Origin: Oscillospiraceae bacterium
Lineage (GTDB): Bacteria > Bacillota > Clostridia > Oscillospirales > Ruminococcaceae
Assembly (NCBI GenBank): GCA_017394565.1
Contig: JAFPXW010000441.1
Coordinates: 1-10,796, forward strand
Reading direction: 5' to 3'
Length of the DNA: 10,796 nt
Part shown: one piece after another, positions 1 through 7,934 of the stretch
Layout of the letters: every line of letters starts with the position of its first letter
Numbering within the stretch: the stretch's first letter is position 1
Program-made: the position numbers and the translations under genes
The notes under the pieces: generated by a model
The model's input: the letters and a program-made list of their open reading frames with translations, nothing else
What the model was told of the DNA's origin: nothing
The model's database searches: none

Positions 1-35
1 ATCATCTGCCCCCCATCTTTTCCGTCATCTTGCAC
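1..35 (-). CDS. possible start of a divergent gene (partial, very weak)
   Basis: On the - strand an AGGAGG (complement of 40-45) lies 4 nt before a GTG at 35-33, and that frame stays open to the window edge for 11 codons, reading VQDDGKDGGQM. The nearby ATG at 28 stops after eight codons, so it is not the start. Four nt is a short gap for a ribosome site and GTG is a less common start. The piece is too short to assign to any family. The support is the good ribosome site and the palindrome just upstream of it; it may equally be chance. Confidence 0.2.
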   Translation of the reverse strand, partial: MQDDGKDGGQM

Positions 36-46
36 AGTTCCTCCTA

Positions 47-65
47 GCGATACATACAGTATCGC
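47..65. promoter_or_regulatory. perfect 7-bp inverted repeat, operator-like
   Basis: GCGATAC (47-53) and GTATCGC (59-65) are exact reverse complements separated by ATACA. The repeat sits directly upstream of the - strand AGGAGG at 40-45, so it could be a repressor site over a divergent promoter or a hairpin in that transcript's leader. There is no T-run on either side, so it does not look like a terminator. The binding protein is unknown. Confidence 0.35.
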
Positions 66-166
66 GTCGTCGTCACTGTACAATCTGACGAAAAATCTGC
101 GGCGCATCTGACGCGCTGTCCTTTGTGCGGTATTGCCCTAATTCTAAAAAAATCAAAAACGATCCG

Positions 167-216
167 GCGGCTTGCCGTCATTGCGAATGAAAAATGACGG
201 TGAGCCGCTTTTCTTT
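167..216 (+). terminator. terminator-like stem with T-rich tail in the lspA leader
   Basis: Bases 167-182 pair with 193-208 as a continuous 16-bp stem with two G-T wobbles (173/202 and 174/201), closing a 10-nt loop. TTTTCTTT follows at 209-216. This has the form of an intrinsic terminator and ends only 4 nt before the lspA ribosome site. No promoter fits between stem and gene, so lspA transcripts must read through it or be attenuated by it. It may also be the end of a gene left of the window, though no convincing coding frame enters from that side. Confidence 0.5.
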
Positions 217-220
217 GCGA

Positions 221-226
221 AGGAGG
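221..226 (+). promoter_or_regulatory. ribosome binding site deciding the lspA start
   Basis: A perfect AGGAGG lies 6 nt before the ATG at 233. The longer in-frame ATG at 194 has no such site and lies inside the loop-side arm of the 167-208 stem, so 233 is the better start. Confidence 0.85.
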
Positions 227-232
227 GCACCT

Positions 233-739
233 ATGCTCATTGTGGCATTCATTGCCGCTGGACTGATCGCACTGGTCGATCAGCTCATCAAACTATGGAT
301 CACCGGCAATTTCCGGCTGTATGAGGAACGTCCCTTTCTCCAGATCGGGAGCCTCGACATCATGCACCTGCACTACATCCAGAACAACGGCTCGGCTTTT
401 TCGAGCTTTGCAGGGCAGACGGTGCTGCTGCTGGTCATTACGGCGATCGGACTGGGTGTCTGCGTTTACTTCCTCGTCAACAAGGCGAAACAAAAACCGC
501 TGCTGATGTGGAGTCTGACCATGATCCTCGGCGGTGCGGTCGGCAATCTCATCGACCGCATTTTCCGCGGCGGTGCAGTCGTCGATTACCTCGATGTGCA
601 GCTGTTCAATTTCGCCATTTTTAATTTCGCCGACTGCTTCATCACGGTCGGAACGGCGTTGCTGGCGGTCTATATCCTGTTCTTTATGGATAAGGACGAG
701 AAGCGCCGGAAATCGGAGAAACACCATGACGCAGCATGA
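233..739 (+). CDS. lspA: lipoprotein signal peptidase (signal peptidase II)
   Basis: This membrane aspartyl protease removes the signal peptide of prolipoproteins after diacylglyceryl is attached to the conserved Cys. The 168-residue product has the usual family length and four hydrophobic segments, beginning with MLIVAFIAAGLIALVDQ. Family signatures are visible: QNNGSAFS near residues 50-57, GNLIDR with catalytic Asp108, and FNFADCFI with catalytic Asp134. These match the two Asp residues known for the family. The tail is short, charged and His-rich. The start at 233 is chosen for its AGGAGG; a start at 194 would add 13 residues rich in Arg. The gene overlaps rluD by 14 nt, an order common in Firmicutes, which suggests coupled translation. 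Confidence 0.96.
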   Translation: MLIVAFIAAGLIALVDQLIKLWITGNFRLYEERPFLQIGSLDIMHLHYIQNNGSAFSSFAGQTVLLLVITAIGLGVCVYFLVNKAKQKPLLMWSLTMILGGAVGNLIDRIFRGGAVVDYLDVQLFNFAIFNFADCFITVGTALLAVYILFFMDKDEKRRKSEKHHDAA

Positions 740-1637
740 GTTCTGCTTTCCGGCGGATGCCGTCGGACAGCGGCTTGACAAATGGATCGCGGCGCAGGGC
801 ATCGAGCTGACGCGCTGTGCAGTGCAGGGGCTGATCGCTTCCGGTCATGTGACCGTGGGCGGCAAGTCCATCCCCAAAAATTACCGTCCGAAAGCGGGCG
901 ACCAGATCTATCTGGAAGTGCCGCCGCCGGAGGAGATCGAGATTATCCCGCAGGACATCCCCCTCGACATCGTGTATGAGGACGAGGACCTGCTGGTCGT
1001 CAATAAACCCAAGGGCATGGTCGTGCATCCGGCTGCCGGAAATTATGACGAGACACTCGTCAATGCACTCATGTTCCACTGCAAGGGCAGTCTGTCCGGC
1101 ATCAACGGCGTCATCCGTCCCGGCATCGTCCACCGCATCGACAAGAATACCAGCGGACTTCTGATCGTCGCGAAAAATGATTTCGCTCATCAGGGGCTTG
1201 CCGCGCAGATCAAGGAACATTCCTTCACGCGCGAGTACGAAGCCATTGCGGTCGGGCATTTCAAGGAAACGGAAGGCACCATCGACGCCCCCATCGGCAG
1301 ACATCCCGTCGACCGCAAAAAAATGTGCGTGACGGACAAGAATTCCAAGCACGCCGTGACGCATTTTCTTGTGCAGCGGCAGTTTTCCGGCACAGCGCAT
1401 CTGCGGCTGCGGCTGGAGACCGGCAGAACGCATCAGATCCGTGTGCATTTGTCCTACATCGGACACCCCATCTACGGCGACGATGTGTACGGAAAAGCCG
1501 TCAAGGGCACGCAGGGACAATGCCTGCACGCCCGGAAGATCGGCTTTCTCCATCCGCGTACCGGTGCGTATCTCGAATTTGAACGCGAAGCACCGGAGTA
1601 TTTTCAGAAGCTTTTGACCAAAATGGAGAAGCAGTAG
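726..1637 (+). CDS. rluD: RluA/RluD-family 23S rRNA pseudouridine synthase
   Basis: This enzyme isomerises uridine to pseudouridine in RNA, most likely in helix 69 of 23S rRNA if it is a true RluD; RluA and RluC paralogues cannot be excluded. The 303-residue product has an S4 RNA-binding domain at about residues 13-60 (VGQRLDKW, then GHVTVGG) and a catalytic domain from about residue 80. GIVHRIDKNTSG carries the catalytic Asp at residue 139, and ETGRTHQIRVHL with GHPIYGD forms the typical second signature. The ATG at 726 follows GGAG (715-718) by 7 nt. Its frame stays open upstream to 534, but that stretch is lspA read out of frame. The start lies inside the end of lspA. Confidence 0.94.
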   Translation: MTQHEFCFPADAVGQRLDKWIAAQGIELTRCAVQGLIASGHVTVGGKSIPKNYRPKAGDQIYLEVPPPEEIEIIPQDIPLDIVYEDEDLLVVNKPKGMVVHPAAGNYDETLVNALMFHCKGSLSGINGVIRPGIVHRIDKNTSGLLIVAKNDFAHQGLAAQIKEHSFTREYEAIAVGHFKETEGTIDAPIGRHPVDRKKMCVTDKNSKHAVTHFLVQRQFSGTAHLRLRLETGRTHQIRVHLSYIGHPIYGDDVYGKAVKGTQGQCLHARKIGFLHPRTGAYLEFEREAPEYFQKLLTKMEKQ

Positions 1638-1639
1638 CC

Positions 1640-2470
1640 ATGTTTGAAGATCCGCGTAAAATCTGCATCATCACCGACCTCGACGGGACATTCCTGCCGA
1701 AGTCAAAAACACCGCTGCCGCGTGATTTGGCGGCGGTCAGGAGATTTGAACAGGCAGGCGGGCTTTTTACCATTGCGACCGGCCGGACCGTGCAGGCTTC
1801 ACGCCGCTATCCGGAGGAGCTTGGTCTGAAAAGTCCCATGATCGTGTTCAATGGCGCCGGGATCTACGATCCGGTGCAGGACAAGCTGGTTTACATCCAT
1901 CCGCTGCCGCCGGAAGCCCCGGCCATGACCGCGCACATCCTTCGCGATCAGCCGGACGCCGGCAGCGAGGTGCTTTGCGCGGAGGATACCTGGGTGATCC
2001 AGAATACACCGGCAGAGCAGGCTCATGTCCGCATCTGCGGCGTGACACCGCAGTACGGCAGCGTGGAAGACGTCACCGGAACATGGATGAAGGTCCTGTT
2101 TGCGATGAGTCCGGACGAAATCCCGCCGTTTATCGACTATATCGACCGCCAGCATTTCGAGGGTGTGGACTTCATCCGGTCGGATGCTAAATTCTACGAG
2201 ATGCTGCCGCAGGGCGTTTCCAAGGGAAGCGCACTCCATGCATACCGGGAGCTGCCGGGCATGGAAGGCTTCACCTTCGTGGCAGTCGGCGATTTTGATA
2301 ATGATATCGAGATGCTGCGTGCCGCGGACTTTGCGGTGTGTCCGCAGAATGCGTGCGGCAATGTCAAGGCCGTCGCTGACCGCATCCTCACGCGCACCTG
2401 CGAGGAGGGCGCGATGGAGGAACTCATAGACTTTCTGCTGGAACAAGCGGAAAACAGGACAATTAGTTAA
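1640..2470 (+). CDS. Cof-type HAD-superfamily phosphatase
   Basis: The 276-residue product is a haloacid dehalogenase-type phosphohydrolase of the Cof/IIB group, which remove phosphate from sugar phosphates, nucleotides or cofactors; the substrate here cannot be told. Motif I is DLDGTF with nucleophile Asp13 and acid/base Asp15, motif II is the Thr in TIATGRT, motif III the Lys in GVSKGSAL, and motif IV is GDFDND, where many relatives have GDGxND. The region between motifs II and III is the cap domain. The start lies 2 nt after the rluD stop, with GGAGAA at 1625-1630 inside the end of rluD, so it belongs to the same operon. Confidence 0.9.
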   Translation: MFEDPRKICIITDLDGTFLPKSKTPLPRDLAAVRRFEQAGGLFTIATGRTVQASRRYPEELGLKSPMIVFNGAGIYDPVQDKLVYIHPLPPEAPAMTAHILRDQPDAGSEVLCAEDTWVIQNTPAEQAHVRICGVTPQYGSVEDVTGTWMKVLFAMSPDEIPPFIDYIDRQHFEGVDFIRSDAKFYEMLPQGVSKGSALHAYRELPGMEGFTFVAVGDFDNDIEMLRAADFAVCPQNACGNVKAVADRILTRTCEEGAMEELIDFLLEQAENRTIS

Positions 2471-2524
2471 GGTACACCATAGCCCAATAAAAAGCTATCG
2501 GAGATAAATCTTGGAGGTACACTT

Positions 2525-3367
2525 ATGGACGAAACTATCAAGAAGCAGTTGCAGGCGACCGCCTGCAAGGTACGAATGGGCGTTCTGACCGGAACGTTCC
2601 ATGCGAAGTCCGGCCATCCGGGCGGTTCGCTTTCCATCGCAGACCTGCTCACGTATCTGTATTGCGCAAAAATGCACGTCGATCCGAAGAATCCGGATAT
2701 GCCTGACCGCGACAGACTCGTGCTGTCGAAGGGCCACACCGCACCGGCACTGTATGCCATCCTCGCAGAACGGGGCTTCTTTGATGCCAAGGAGCTGGAG
2801 AGCCTGCGTCACATCGGCGCAATGCTCCAGGGCCATCCCTGCATCCATACACCGGGCGTGGATATGAGCTCCGGTTCGCTCGGACAGGGTATCTCCGCTG
2901 CCTGCGGTATGGCGCTCGCCGGCAAGATCGACAATGCGGCATATCACGTTTACACCATCCTCGGCGACGGCGAGATCGAGGAAGGTCAGGTCTGGGAAGC
3001 TGCGATGTTTGCAGCACACTATGGTCTGGATAACCTGACCGCCATCGTGGACAACAACGGTCTTCAGATCGACGGCAAGATCACCGAGGTCTGCTCTCCG
3101 GAGCCGATCGACAAGAAGTTCGAGGCATTCGGCTGGCACGTCATCGTGGTCGATGATGCGCATGATTTTGACAAGCTCGAGGCTGCGTTCAATGAGGCAG
3201 AGACCGTGACCGGCAAGCCGGTTGCCATCATCCAGAAGAGCGTGAAGGGCAAGGGCGTTTCGTTCATGGAGAACCAGGTCAGCTGGCACGGCGCTGCACC
3301 GAATGCAGAGCAGTATGAGCAGGGTATGAACGAGCTGAAGGCAGCTCTGGCAGAAGTGGAGGCGTAA
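2525..3367 (+). CDS. transketolase, N-terminal (thiamine diphosphate-binding) subunit
   Basis: Together with the next gene this encodes a split transketolase, which moves two-carbon units between sugar phosphates in the non-oxidative pentose phosphate pathway. The 280 residues cover only the N-terminal domain: GHPGGSLS, LSKGHTAPALY, GSLGQGIS, then the thiamine diphosphate/Mg site GDGE (147-150) with its downstream DNN (176-178). GGAGG at 2513-2517 lies 7 nt before the ATG. A 54-nt gap separates it from the HAD gene, so it could have its own promoter, but none is convincing. The setting is housekeeping, so pentose phosphate metabolism is favoured; some split transketolases act on other sugars. 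Confidence 0.95.
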   Translation: MDETIKKQLQATACKVRMGVLTGTFHAKSGHPGGSLSIADLLTYLYCAKMHVDPKNPDMPDRDRLVLSKGHTAPALYAILAERGFFDAKELESLRHIGAMLQGHPCIHTPGVDMSSGSLGQGISAACGMALAGKIDNAAYHVYTILGDGEIEEGQVWEAAMFAAHYGLDNLTAIVDNNGLQIDGKITEVCSPEPIDKKFEAFGWHVIVVDDAHDFDKLEAAFNEAETVTGKPVAIIQKSVKGKGVSFMENQVSWHGAAPNAEQYEQGMNELKAALAEVEA

Positions 3368-3370
3368 GAA

Positions 3371-4315
3371 ATGGCTGAGATCAAGAAGAAGGCAACTCGC
3401 GAAAGCTACGGTGAGGCACTCACCGCACTGGCGGACAAGTATCCGGATCTGGTCGTTCTCGACGCTGACCTTGCGGCGGCGACCAAGACCGGCATCTTCA
3501 AGAAGGCATATCCGGAGCGTTTCTTCGACTGCGGTATCGCAGAGGAGAACATGATGGGCGTTGCGGCTGGTCTGGCTGCAGCAGGCAAGATCCCGTTTGC
3601 ATCGACATTTGCGATGTTCGCAGCAGGCAGAGCATACGAGATCGTGCGCAATTCCATCGGTTATCCGCACCTGAATGTCAAGATCGGTGCGACGCACGCA
3701 GGCATTTCCGTCGGTGAGGACGGCGCGACACACCAGTGCAATGAGGACATTGCCCTGATGAGAACCATCCCCGGCATGACGGTCATCGTTCCGTCTGACG
3801 ATGTGGAGGCCAAGGCAGCCGTTGAGGCAGCGATCCAGCACGAGGGCCCGGTCTATATGCGTTTCGGCAGACTGGCAGCGCCGATCCTGAATGATCCGGC
3901 GACCTACAAGTTCGAGATGGGCAAGGGCATCACCCTGCGCGACGGCAAGGACATCACCATCGTGGCGACCGGTCTGATGGTCGGCGAGGCAGCAGCGGCA
4001 GCAGAACAGCTGGCGGCTGAGGGCATTGATGCGAGAGTCCTGAACATCCACACCATCAAGCCGCTGGACGAGGAGCTGATCGTCAAGGCTGCGAAGGAGA
4101 CCGGCAGGATCGTGACGGTCGAGGAACACAGCATCATCGGCGGTCTGGGCAGCGCGGTATGCGATTGCGTGAGCGCGAATTGCCCGGTTCCGGTCACGAA
4201 GATCGGCGTGAATGATGAGTTCGGTCATTCCGGCCCGGCAGTGGATCTGCTGAAGGAATTCGGTCTGTCCGCTGAGAACATCGTGGCAACTGTCAAGAAG
4301 GTGCTGGGGAAGTAA
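3371..4315 (+). CDS. transketolase, C-terminal subunit
   Basis: This second half of the split transketolase has 314 residues. It holds the pyrimidine-binding domain (to about residue 170), with FDCGIAEENM supplying the catalytic Glu58 that activates thiamine diphosphate. After it comes the transketolase C-terminal domain with GMTVIVPSD, MRFGR, VATGLMVGEA and VTVEEHSIIGGLG. It starts 3 nt after the N-terminal subunit stops, and GGAGG at 3358-3362 overlaps the end of that gene, so the two should be made in equal amounts and form one enzyme. The C-terminal part resembles 1-deoxyxylulose-5-phosphate synthase, but that enzyme is a single chain of about 600 residues. Confidence 0.95.
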   Translation: MAEIKKKATRESYGEALTALADKYPDLVVLDADLAAATKTGIFKKAYPERFFDCGIAEENMMGVAAGLAAAGKIPFASTFAMFAAGRAYEIVRNSIGYPHLNVKIGATHAGISVGEDGATHQCNEDIALMRTIPGMTVIVPSDDVEAKAAVEAAIQHEGPVYMRFGRLAAPILNDPATYKFEMGKGITLRDGKDITIVATGLMVGEAAAAAEQLAAEGIDARVLNIHTIKPLDEELIVKAAKETGRIVTVEEHSIIGGLGSAVCDCVSANCPVPVTKIGVNDEFGHSGPAVDLLKEFGLSAENIVATVKKVLGK

Positions 4316-4323
4316 GCCGAGCT

Positions 4324-4839
4324 ATGGGGGAACGATCAACGGCGCACTATGACGAGTGCAGAGCCTTGCTGATCCGCTACCGGAAGCGCCAGAGACTCAG
4401 GATCATTTTGTTGGCAGTCTGCCAGTTGCTGGGCGTTTGGTTTCATCTGTACGGACTGAGCGTCGGGGACGCACTTCTATCGGTGATTTGCAGTCTGGTG
4501 GTGCTGACACTGGCATTTTTCGCCGATCATGAGCATCTGTGGCTTTATATTGTGCTGCTGGTATGCCTGACGTTCGGTTTGCTGGTCGGTATTTTTGAAG
4601 TTCCCAGTATTGCTGCTTTGGCAGGCTATCTGCTTGCGATCCCGGAATACAAGAAATTTCAGTGGATCCGCAAGCAGTTTGGCTACCCGCATTTCAGCGA
4701 ACGGCTGGACGAGCAGACGGCACACTCGGACTATGAGCCGATGTACCCACTGGAGCCTGAGACACCATTGGCGGCAGAAGTGCCCTCCGCGGAAATGCCG
4801 GAGCTGGAGATGCCAGAGACGGATGAGCTTTCAGAATAA
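4324..4839 (+). CDS. small four-helix membrane protein with acidic tail, unrecognised
   Basis: No family is recognised. The 171-residue product starts with a short charged stretch (RYRKRQRLR), followed by four hydrophobic segments at about 25-45, 48-67, 71-91 and 93-107. A soluble tail from about 108 is rich in Glu, Pro and Met and contains a near repeat, EMPELEMPE. The basic stretch before helix 1 suggests a cytoplasmic N-terminus, and four helices would put the tail in the cytoplasm too. It starts 8 nt after the transketolase stop, with only a weak GGGGA at 4306-4310 as ribosome site, so it probably depends on readthrough from the genes before it. It is the last gene before the terminator. 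No function is proposed. Confidence 0.75.
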   Translation: MGERSTAHYDECRALLIRYRKRQRLRIILLAVCQLLGVWFHLYGLSVGDALLSVICSLVVLTLAFFADHEHLWLYIVLLVCLTFGLLVGIFEVPSIAALAGYLLAIPEYKKFQWIRKQFGYPHFSERLDEQTAHSDYEPMYPLEPETPLAAEVPSAEMPELEMPETDELSE

Positions 4840-4890
4840 ACAATAAGGCTGATGCAGAATGGAAACTGCATCAGCCTTATTGTTTTGTGA
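4838..4890. terminator. bidirectional intrinsic terminator, 20-bp perfect stem
   Basis: Bases 4838-4857 pair without mismatch with 4866-4885, closing an 8-nt loop (AATGGAAA). T-rich sequence follows on both strands (TGTTTTGT on +, TTGTTTATT on -). It overlaps the stop codon of the membrane protein gene and lies 14 nt beyond the stop of the DUF4340 gene on the other strand, so it should end both converging operons. Confidence 0.9.
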
Positions 4891-4899
4891 TTCTGTGGG

Positions 4900-6390
4900 T
4901 TATTCCACGATTTCACGGTCCTCTGTGGAAAGCTCCCCGCTTCCGGAAGTTTCCGCCGCGGGTTCCGTTGCCATTTCCGCATCCGCCGGTGTGAATGTGA
5001 TTCCCTCGTCCGCGAGTGCATCCGTGATCTTCTCCAGGAAGTTGAGCACGCCGGTCGTACCGGAAAGGGCATTACGGCGAACGATCTGCCCGATGCAGCG
5101 GTGATCGACATACGCCCAGTAGGTCTTGTCGTCGATCGAAACCAGGTCGAGCCGGCGCTGTGTGCCGTCGTTCAGAGTGTAGACGAAACTGCACGCAGGG
5201 ATGGGATTTTCCGGCGCATCCGGTGTTTCGTCCACTTCCTCAAAGCCGATCTCCGACACGGAAGCGTAGAGATTCTCGAACGTGCGCACGAGATTGTCAT
5301 TCGTCATCGGGATCTCGATGTCGTCAAGCTTGTACTGCCCGTCCGCATTGCTCAGCGTGAACGTCTTGCCGTCCACCGTGACATCCAGACGGCTTGCATC
5401 CGCGAACGGTACGCGCAGGAGCTTCTCTGAGAGAAGCTGTGACCATGTTCCGGTCAGGAAGGCCGTTTCGCTTGCCTTGATCGTCGCAACGGCGTGATCC
5501 TGCGGATCGTAGACATACACCACGCTGTCGTTGGGATCGTAGTCCGGGAATTCCAGTACGGTCGTATCGTCATCGGTTTTGAGCGTCAGGATGTAGGCAG
5601 GCTTGTCCAGACCGTATTCCGCAAGCTCCGACTCATCGTCGATGAATTTCTCGAATCCCTCGTACTGCATCCGCACCAGGTCGGTCATGATGTTGCTGAC
5701 CGCGACAGAGTCGATCGAAACGCCCTCGACCGGCGCGTGCAGCTGCCACTGTCCGGCTTCGTCAAGCGCCAGATCATACGCAGTTTCGCCAAAACGGTCG
5801 AGCGAGAAGTTCGTGACATTCGGTTCCTCAAACTGGAACAGGTACGGATCGCGCAGGTAGGCGATGCCGCCGCGGAGAACTTCGCCGGCGGTGTAGTCGA
5901 TGGCAAAGACATCCTCGCTGTCACCGGTCGAAACGTAGTAGAATTCCTTCGTGACCGAGCCGGTGCCGACCTGCAGGGTGTAGCTCTGTCCGCCGGCATA
6001 GCAGGTGATCGTCACCGGATCATCGAGACCGTAGGATCCCGACTGTGCCGGATCGGCGGTGATCTTCTTCTCGGCAGTCAGGTCGCTCAGGCTGGTGGTG
6101 ATGACATTGATGTAGTAGGCGTTGAGCGTGAAATCATGCGGAAAATCCGTCTCCTTCATCACCCACGCGCCGTTTTCTGTGCCGATCGTGAAGTGACCGT
6201 CGGGATTTGTGATCTCGACGGTTTCCACCGCATCCGCATTGAATTGGAACAACCGGAGGGCAGCGGCTTCCTCCTGCGCGGCCTGTTCCTCCTGCTGTTT
6301 CATATGGTCAACGACGGCATAACCGCCGCCTGCCAGTCCCAGGATGACCAGCAGGGAAATGAGGGTGATACGGATCTTTTTAGAACTCAT
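4900..6390 (-). CDS. membrane-anchored DUF4340-type protein
   Basis: This is the last gene of the four-gene ABC operon. The 496-residue product has a short basic N-terminus and one membrane helix at about 7-27 (ITLISLLVILGLAGGGYAVV), then a long domain outside the membrane. Three repeats of roughly 135 residues can be seen, marked by YGLDDP (120-125), YGLDKP (259-264) and the corresponding PENP (393-396), each followed by beta-rich sequence. This fits DUF4340, a family often found beside GldG-like proteins; its biochemical role is not known. The end is acidic and rich in Glu, Ser and Thr. The start is the ATG at 6390, because GGAGG (complement of 6396-6400) lies 5 nt before it; an ATG 7 codons upstream lacks such a site. 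It overlaps the gldG-like stop as ATGA. Confidence 0.85.
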   Translation of the reverse strand: MSSKKIRITLISLLVILGLAGGGYAVVDHMKQQEEQAAQEEAAALRLFQFNADAVETVEITNPDGHFTIGTENGAWVMKETDFPHDFTLNAYYINVITTSLSDLTAEKKITADPAQSGSYGLDDPVTITCYAGGQSYTLQVGTGSVTKEFYYVSTGDSEDVFAIDYTAGEVLRGGIAYLRDPYLFQFEEPNVTNFSLDRFGETAYDLALDEAGQWQLHAPVEGVSIDSVAVSNIMTDLVRMQYEGFEKFIDDESELAEYGLDKPAYILTLKTDDDTTVLEFPDYDPNDSVVYVYDPQDHAVATIKASETAFLTGTWSQLLSEKLLRVPFADASRLDVTVDGKTFTLSNADGQYKLDDIEIPMTNDNLVRTFENLYASVSEIGFEEVDETPDAPENPIPACSFVYTLNDGTQRRLDLVSIDDKTYWAYVDHRCIGQIVRRNALSGTTGVLNFLEKITDALADEGITFTPADAEMATEPAAETSGSGELSTEDREIVE

Positions 6391-7901
6391 GAGTACCTCC
6401 GCTTGAGCCATACGCCTGCGCCGACGAGTCCGACGAGTACCGGAACGACGACAAAGACGATGTTGGTGGTGTTGGCAGCCGTTTCGGAGTTGAGCAGCAT
6501 GGAATCATAGGTGCGCTCCTTATCGGCGATGCCCATGTCGAGGGATGTGTCGCTGTCGTACATCCACGAGAAAACGGACAGCATCAGGTTGACGGGGACG
6601 ATCATGTAGTCCTGCGAAACATTCGCGTCGTCGATGAATTCCGCGTTGCCCATGACCATGACCTTGGCATCCTGGCGCAGGGTGCTGGTCGCATACATCG
6701 CGAGGTCAAGCACCTGTCCGGTGATCTTGTCGTTCAGATCGGTGCCGCCGTAGGGCTCACCGACTGCGGTGGAGGAAGCATTGCCGAGGGCATCCGTGCC
6801 GTTCTGCACCGTCTGGAGCAGTGAACCGACCTCAACAGACGCGTCAGAGGTGTCGGCGAACTGGTAGAAGCTTCTGGTGTTCGACATGAACGGTACGATG
6901 CCGGAATTGACCAGATCCAGCACACCGCTGGTGAGGTCTGCCTTTTCCTCATCATCCGAAACGACGACATTGCAGCGGAAGGTGTGTGGATCGCCGGAAA
7001 TGTGCTGGCTGGAATCGGTCTCTGCGACGATGTCGTAGTCCATGCGCAGACCGAAGGATTCGAGCAGTGCGTCGATGTTGGTGTATTTCATTGCCTCGTC
7101 GTTCGGGGACATCCAGAAGCAGACATTGCCGCCCTGATCGAGATATTCGGACAGCAGGCGGTATTCGTCCTTGCTGATGTCGGTTTTCGGCGCTGCGAGA
7201 ATGACGATCGCGGCATCCTCCGGCACGCTGTCGGCTGTCGTCAGATCCAGCGAACTGGTGCGGTAGTTGCGGTTGGCGAGATTCTTGGCGAGAACGGAGT
7301 AGTCCTCGGTCAGGGATTTCTCGCCGTGACCGGTCAGGAAGTAGATCGCCGTTTCGCGGCCGCTGACAACAGCATCAATGGCACCGGTGATGTAGTTCTC
7401 ACCGGCAAAATACATCGAATCAACGAGGTTCGTATCGGCATCAATGTAGCTCTGGTACATACTGGAAGCCGGGATGTGCTTGCTTCTGCCCTCGCACTCG
7501 ATGACGATGTCACCGCGGGACAGGGTGTAGCCGAGATCCTGTAATTTCTGCGTCTGCTCCGGATCGTTGTCCGGCTCGAACGACACAAAATTGATCCGGT
7601 CACACGCCGCATATTCCTCCAGTGCATGGTACAGTGCCATGCTGCTGGTGTCGGTCGAGAGCAGATCCATGTCGAGCAGGAAGTAGAAATTGACATCCTT
7701 GTCGAGTTTTTTGAGGTAATCACGCGAGGTATCTGTCAGCTTGTACATTCCTGTCGGCGTCATGTCCCAGACGATGTTCAGCCGGCTGGCAAGCAGATTC
7801 AGCACGATGGCAATGACGAGCGTCAGCGCCATGAATACGACCGCAAAACCGGTGAAACTGCGCGGTTTTGTGGATTTATTGGCAGTGGATTTCTGTTCCA
7901 T
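6387..7901 (-). CDS. GldG-like auxiliary component of an ABC transporter
   Basis: The 504-residue product has one membrane helix near the N-terminus (about 16-37), a large domain outside the membrane, and a second helix just before the C-terminus (IVFVVVPVLVGLVGAGVWL), ending in KRRYS. The stretch IYFLTGHGEKSL (GHGE at 191-194) and the following segment on ageing of loops, ILAAPKTDISKDEYRLLSEYLDQ reduced here to ILAAPKTD and YLDQGG, are typical of the GldG / COG3225 group, which works with GldA- and GldF-type ABC proteins. What the complex moves is unknown. The ATG at 7901 is preceded by AGGAG 12 nt away, a long gap; a TTG at 7913 abuts the AGGAG and is less likely. It starts 33 nt after the permease stop and its stop overlaps the next start by 4 nt. 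Confidence 0.85.
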   Translation of the reverse strand: MEQKSTANKSTKPRSFTGFAVVFMALTLVIAIVLNLLASRLNIVWDMTPTGMYKLTDTSRDYLKKLDKDVNFYFLLDMDLLSTDTSSMALYHALEEYAACDRINFVSFEPDNDPEQTQKLQDLGYTLSRGDIVIECEGRSKHIPASSMYQSYIDADTNLVDSMYFAGENYITGAIDAVVSGRETAIYFLTGHGEKSLTEDYSVLAKNLANRNYRTSSLDLTTADSVPEDAAIVILAAPKTDISKDEYRLLSEYLDQGGNVCFWMSPNDEAMKYTNIDALLESFGLRMDYDIVAETDSSQHISGDPHTFRCNVVVSDDEEKADLTSGVLDLVNSGIVPFMSNTRSFYQFADTSDASVEVGSLLQTVQNGTDALGNASSTAVGEPYGGTDLNDKITGQVLDLAMYATSTLRQDAKVMVMGNAEFIDDANVSQDYMIVPVNLMLSVFSWMYDSDTSLDMGIADKERTYDSMLLNSETAANTTNIVFVVVPVLVGLVGAGVWLKRRYS

Positions 7902-7934
7902 CAGTCTTTTCAACTCCTATCCGTTCTATCTTAC

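Noticed and set aside
1..111. C-terminal end of a + strand gene in frame 1
   Set aside because: The frame is open to TGA at 109-111, but its Ser/Pro-rich sequence and its codons are unlike the genes here and it shows no motif.
194..232. lspA starting at the ATG at 194
   Set aside because: It has no ribosome site and lies in the 167-208 stem; the ATG at 233 follows a perfect AGGAGG by 6 nt.
2471..2524. separate promoter or terminator between the HAD and transketolase genes
   Set aside because: Only 54 nt with no stem-loop and no acceptable -35/-10 pair; only the ribosome site at 2513-2517 is clear.
2495..4228. 577-codon open frame on the - strand opposite the transketolase genes
   Set aside because: It lies antisense to two clear enzyme genes, has no family motif, and its Leu/Arg/Asp/His-rich make-up is what the reverse of a GC-rich-third-position gene gives.
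5494..6510. 338-codon open frame on the + strand opposite the DUF4340 gene and the end of the gldG-like gene
   Set aside because: It is a mirror of real genes with good starts and overlaps; no motifs or ribosome site of its own. The same applies to the + frames at 6984-7544, 7626-8369 and 9111-9968.
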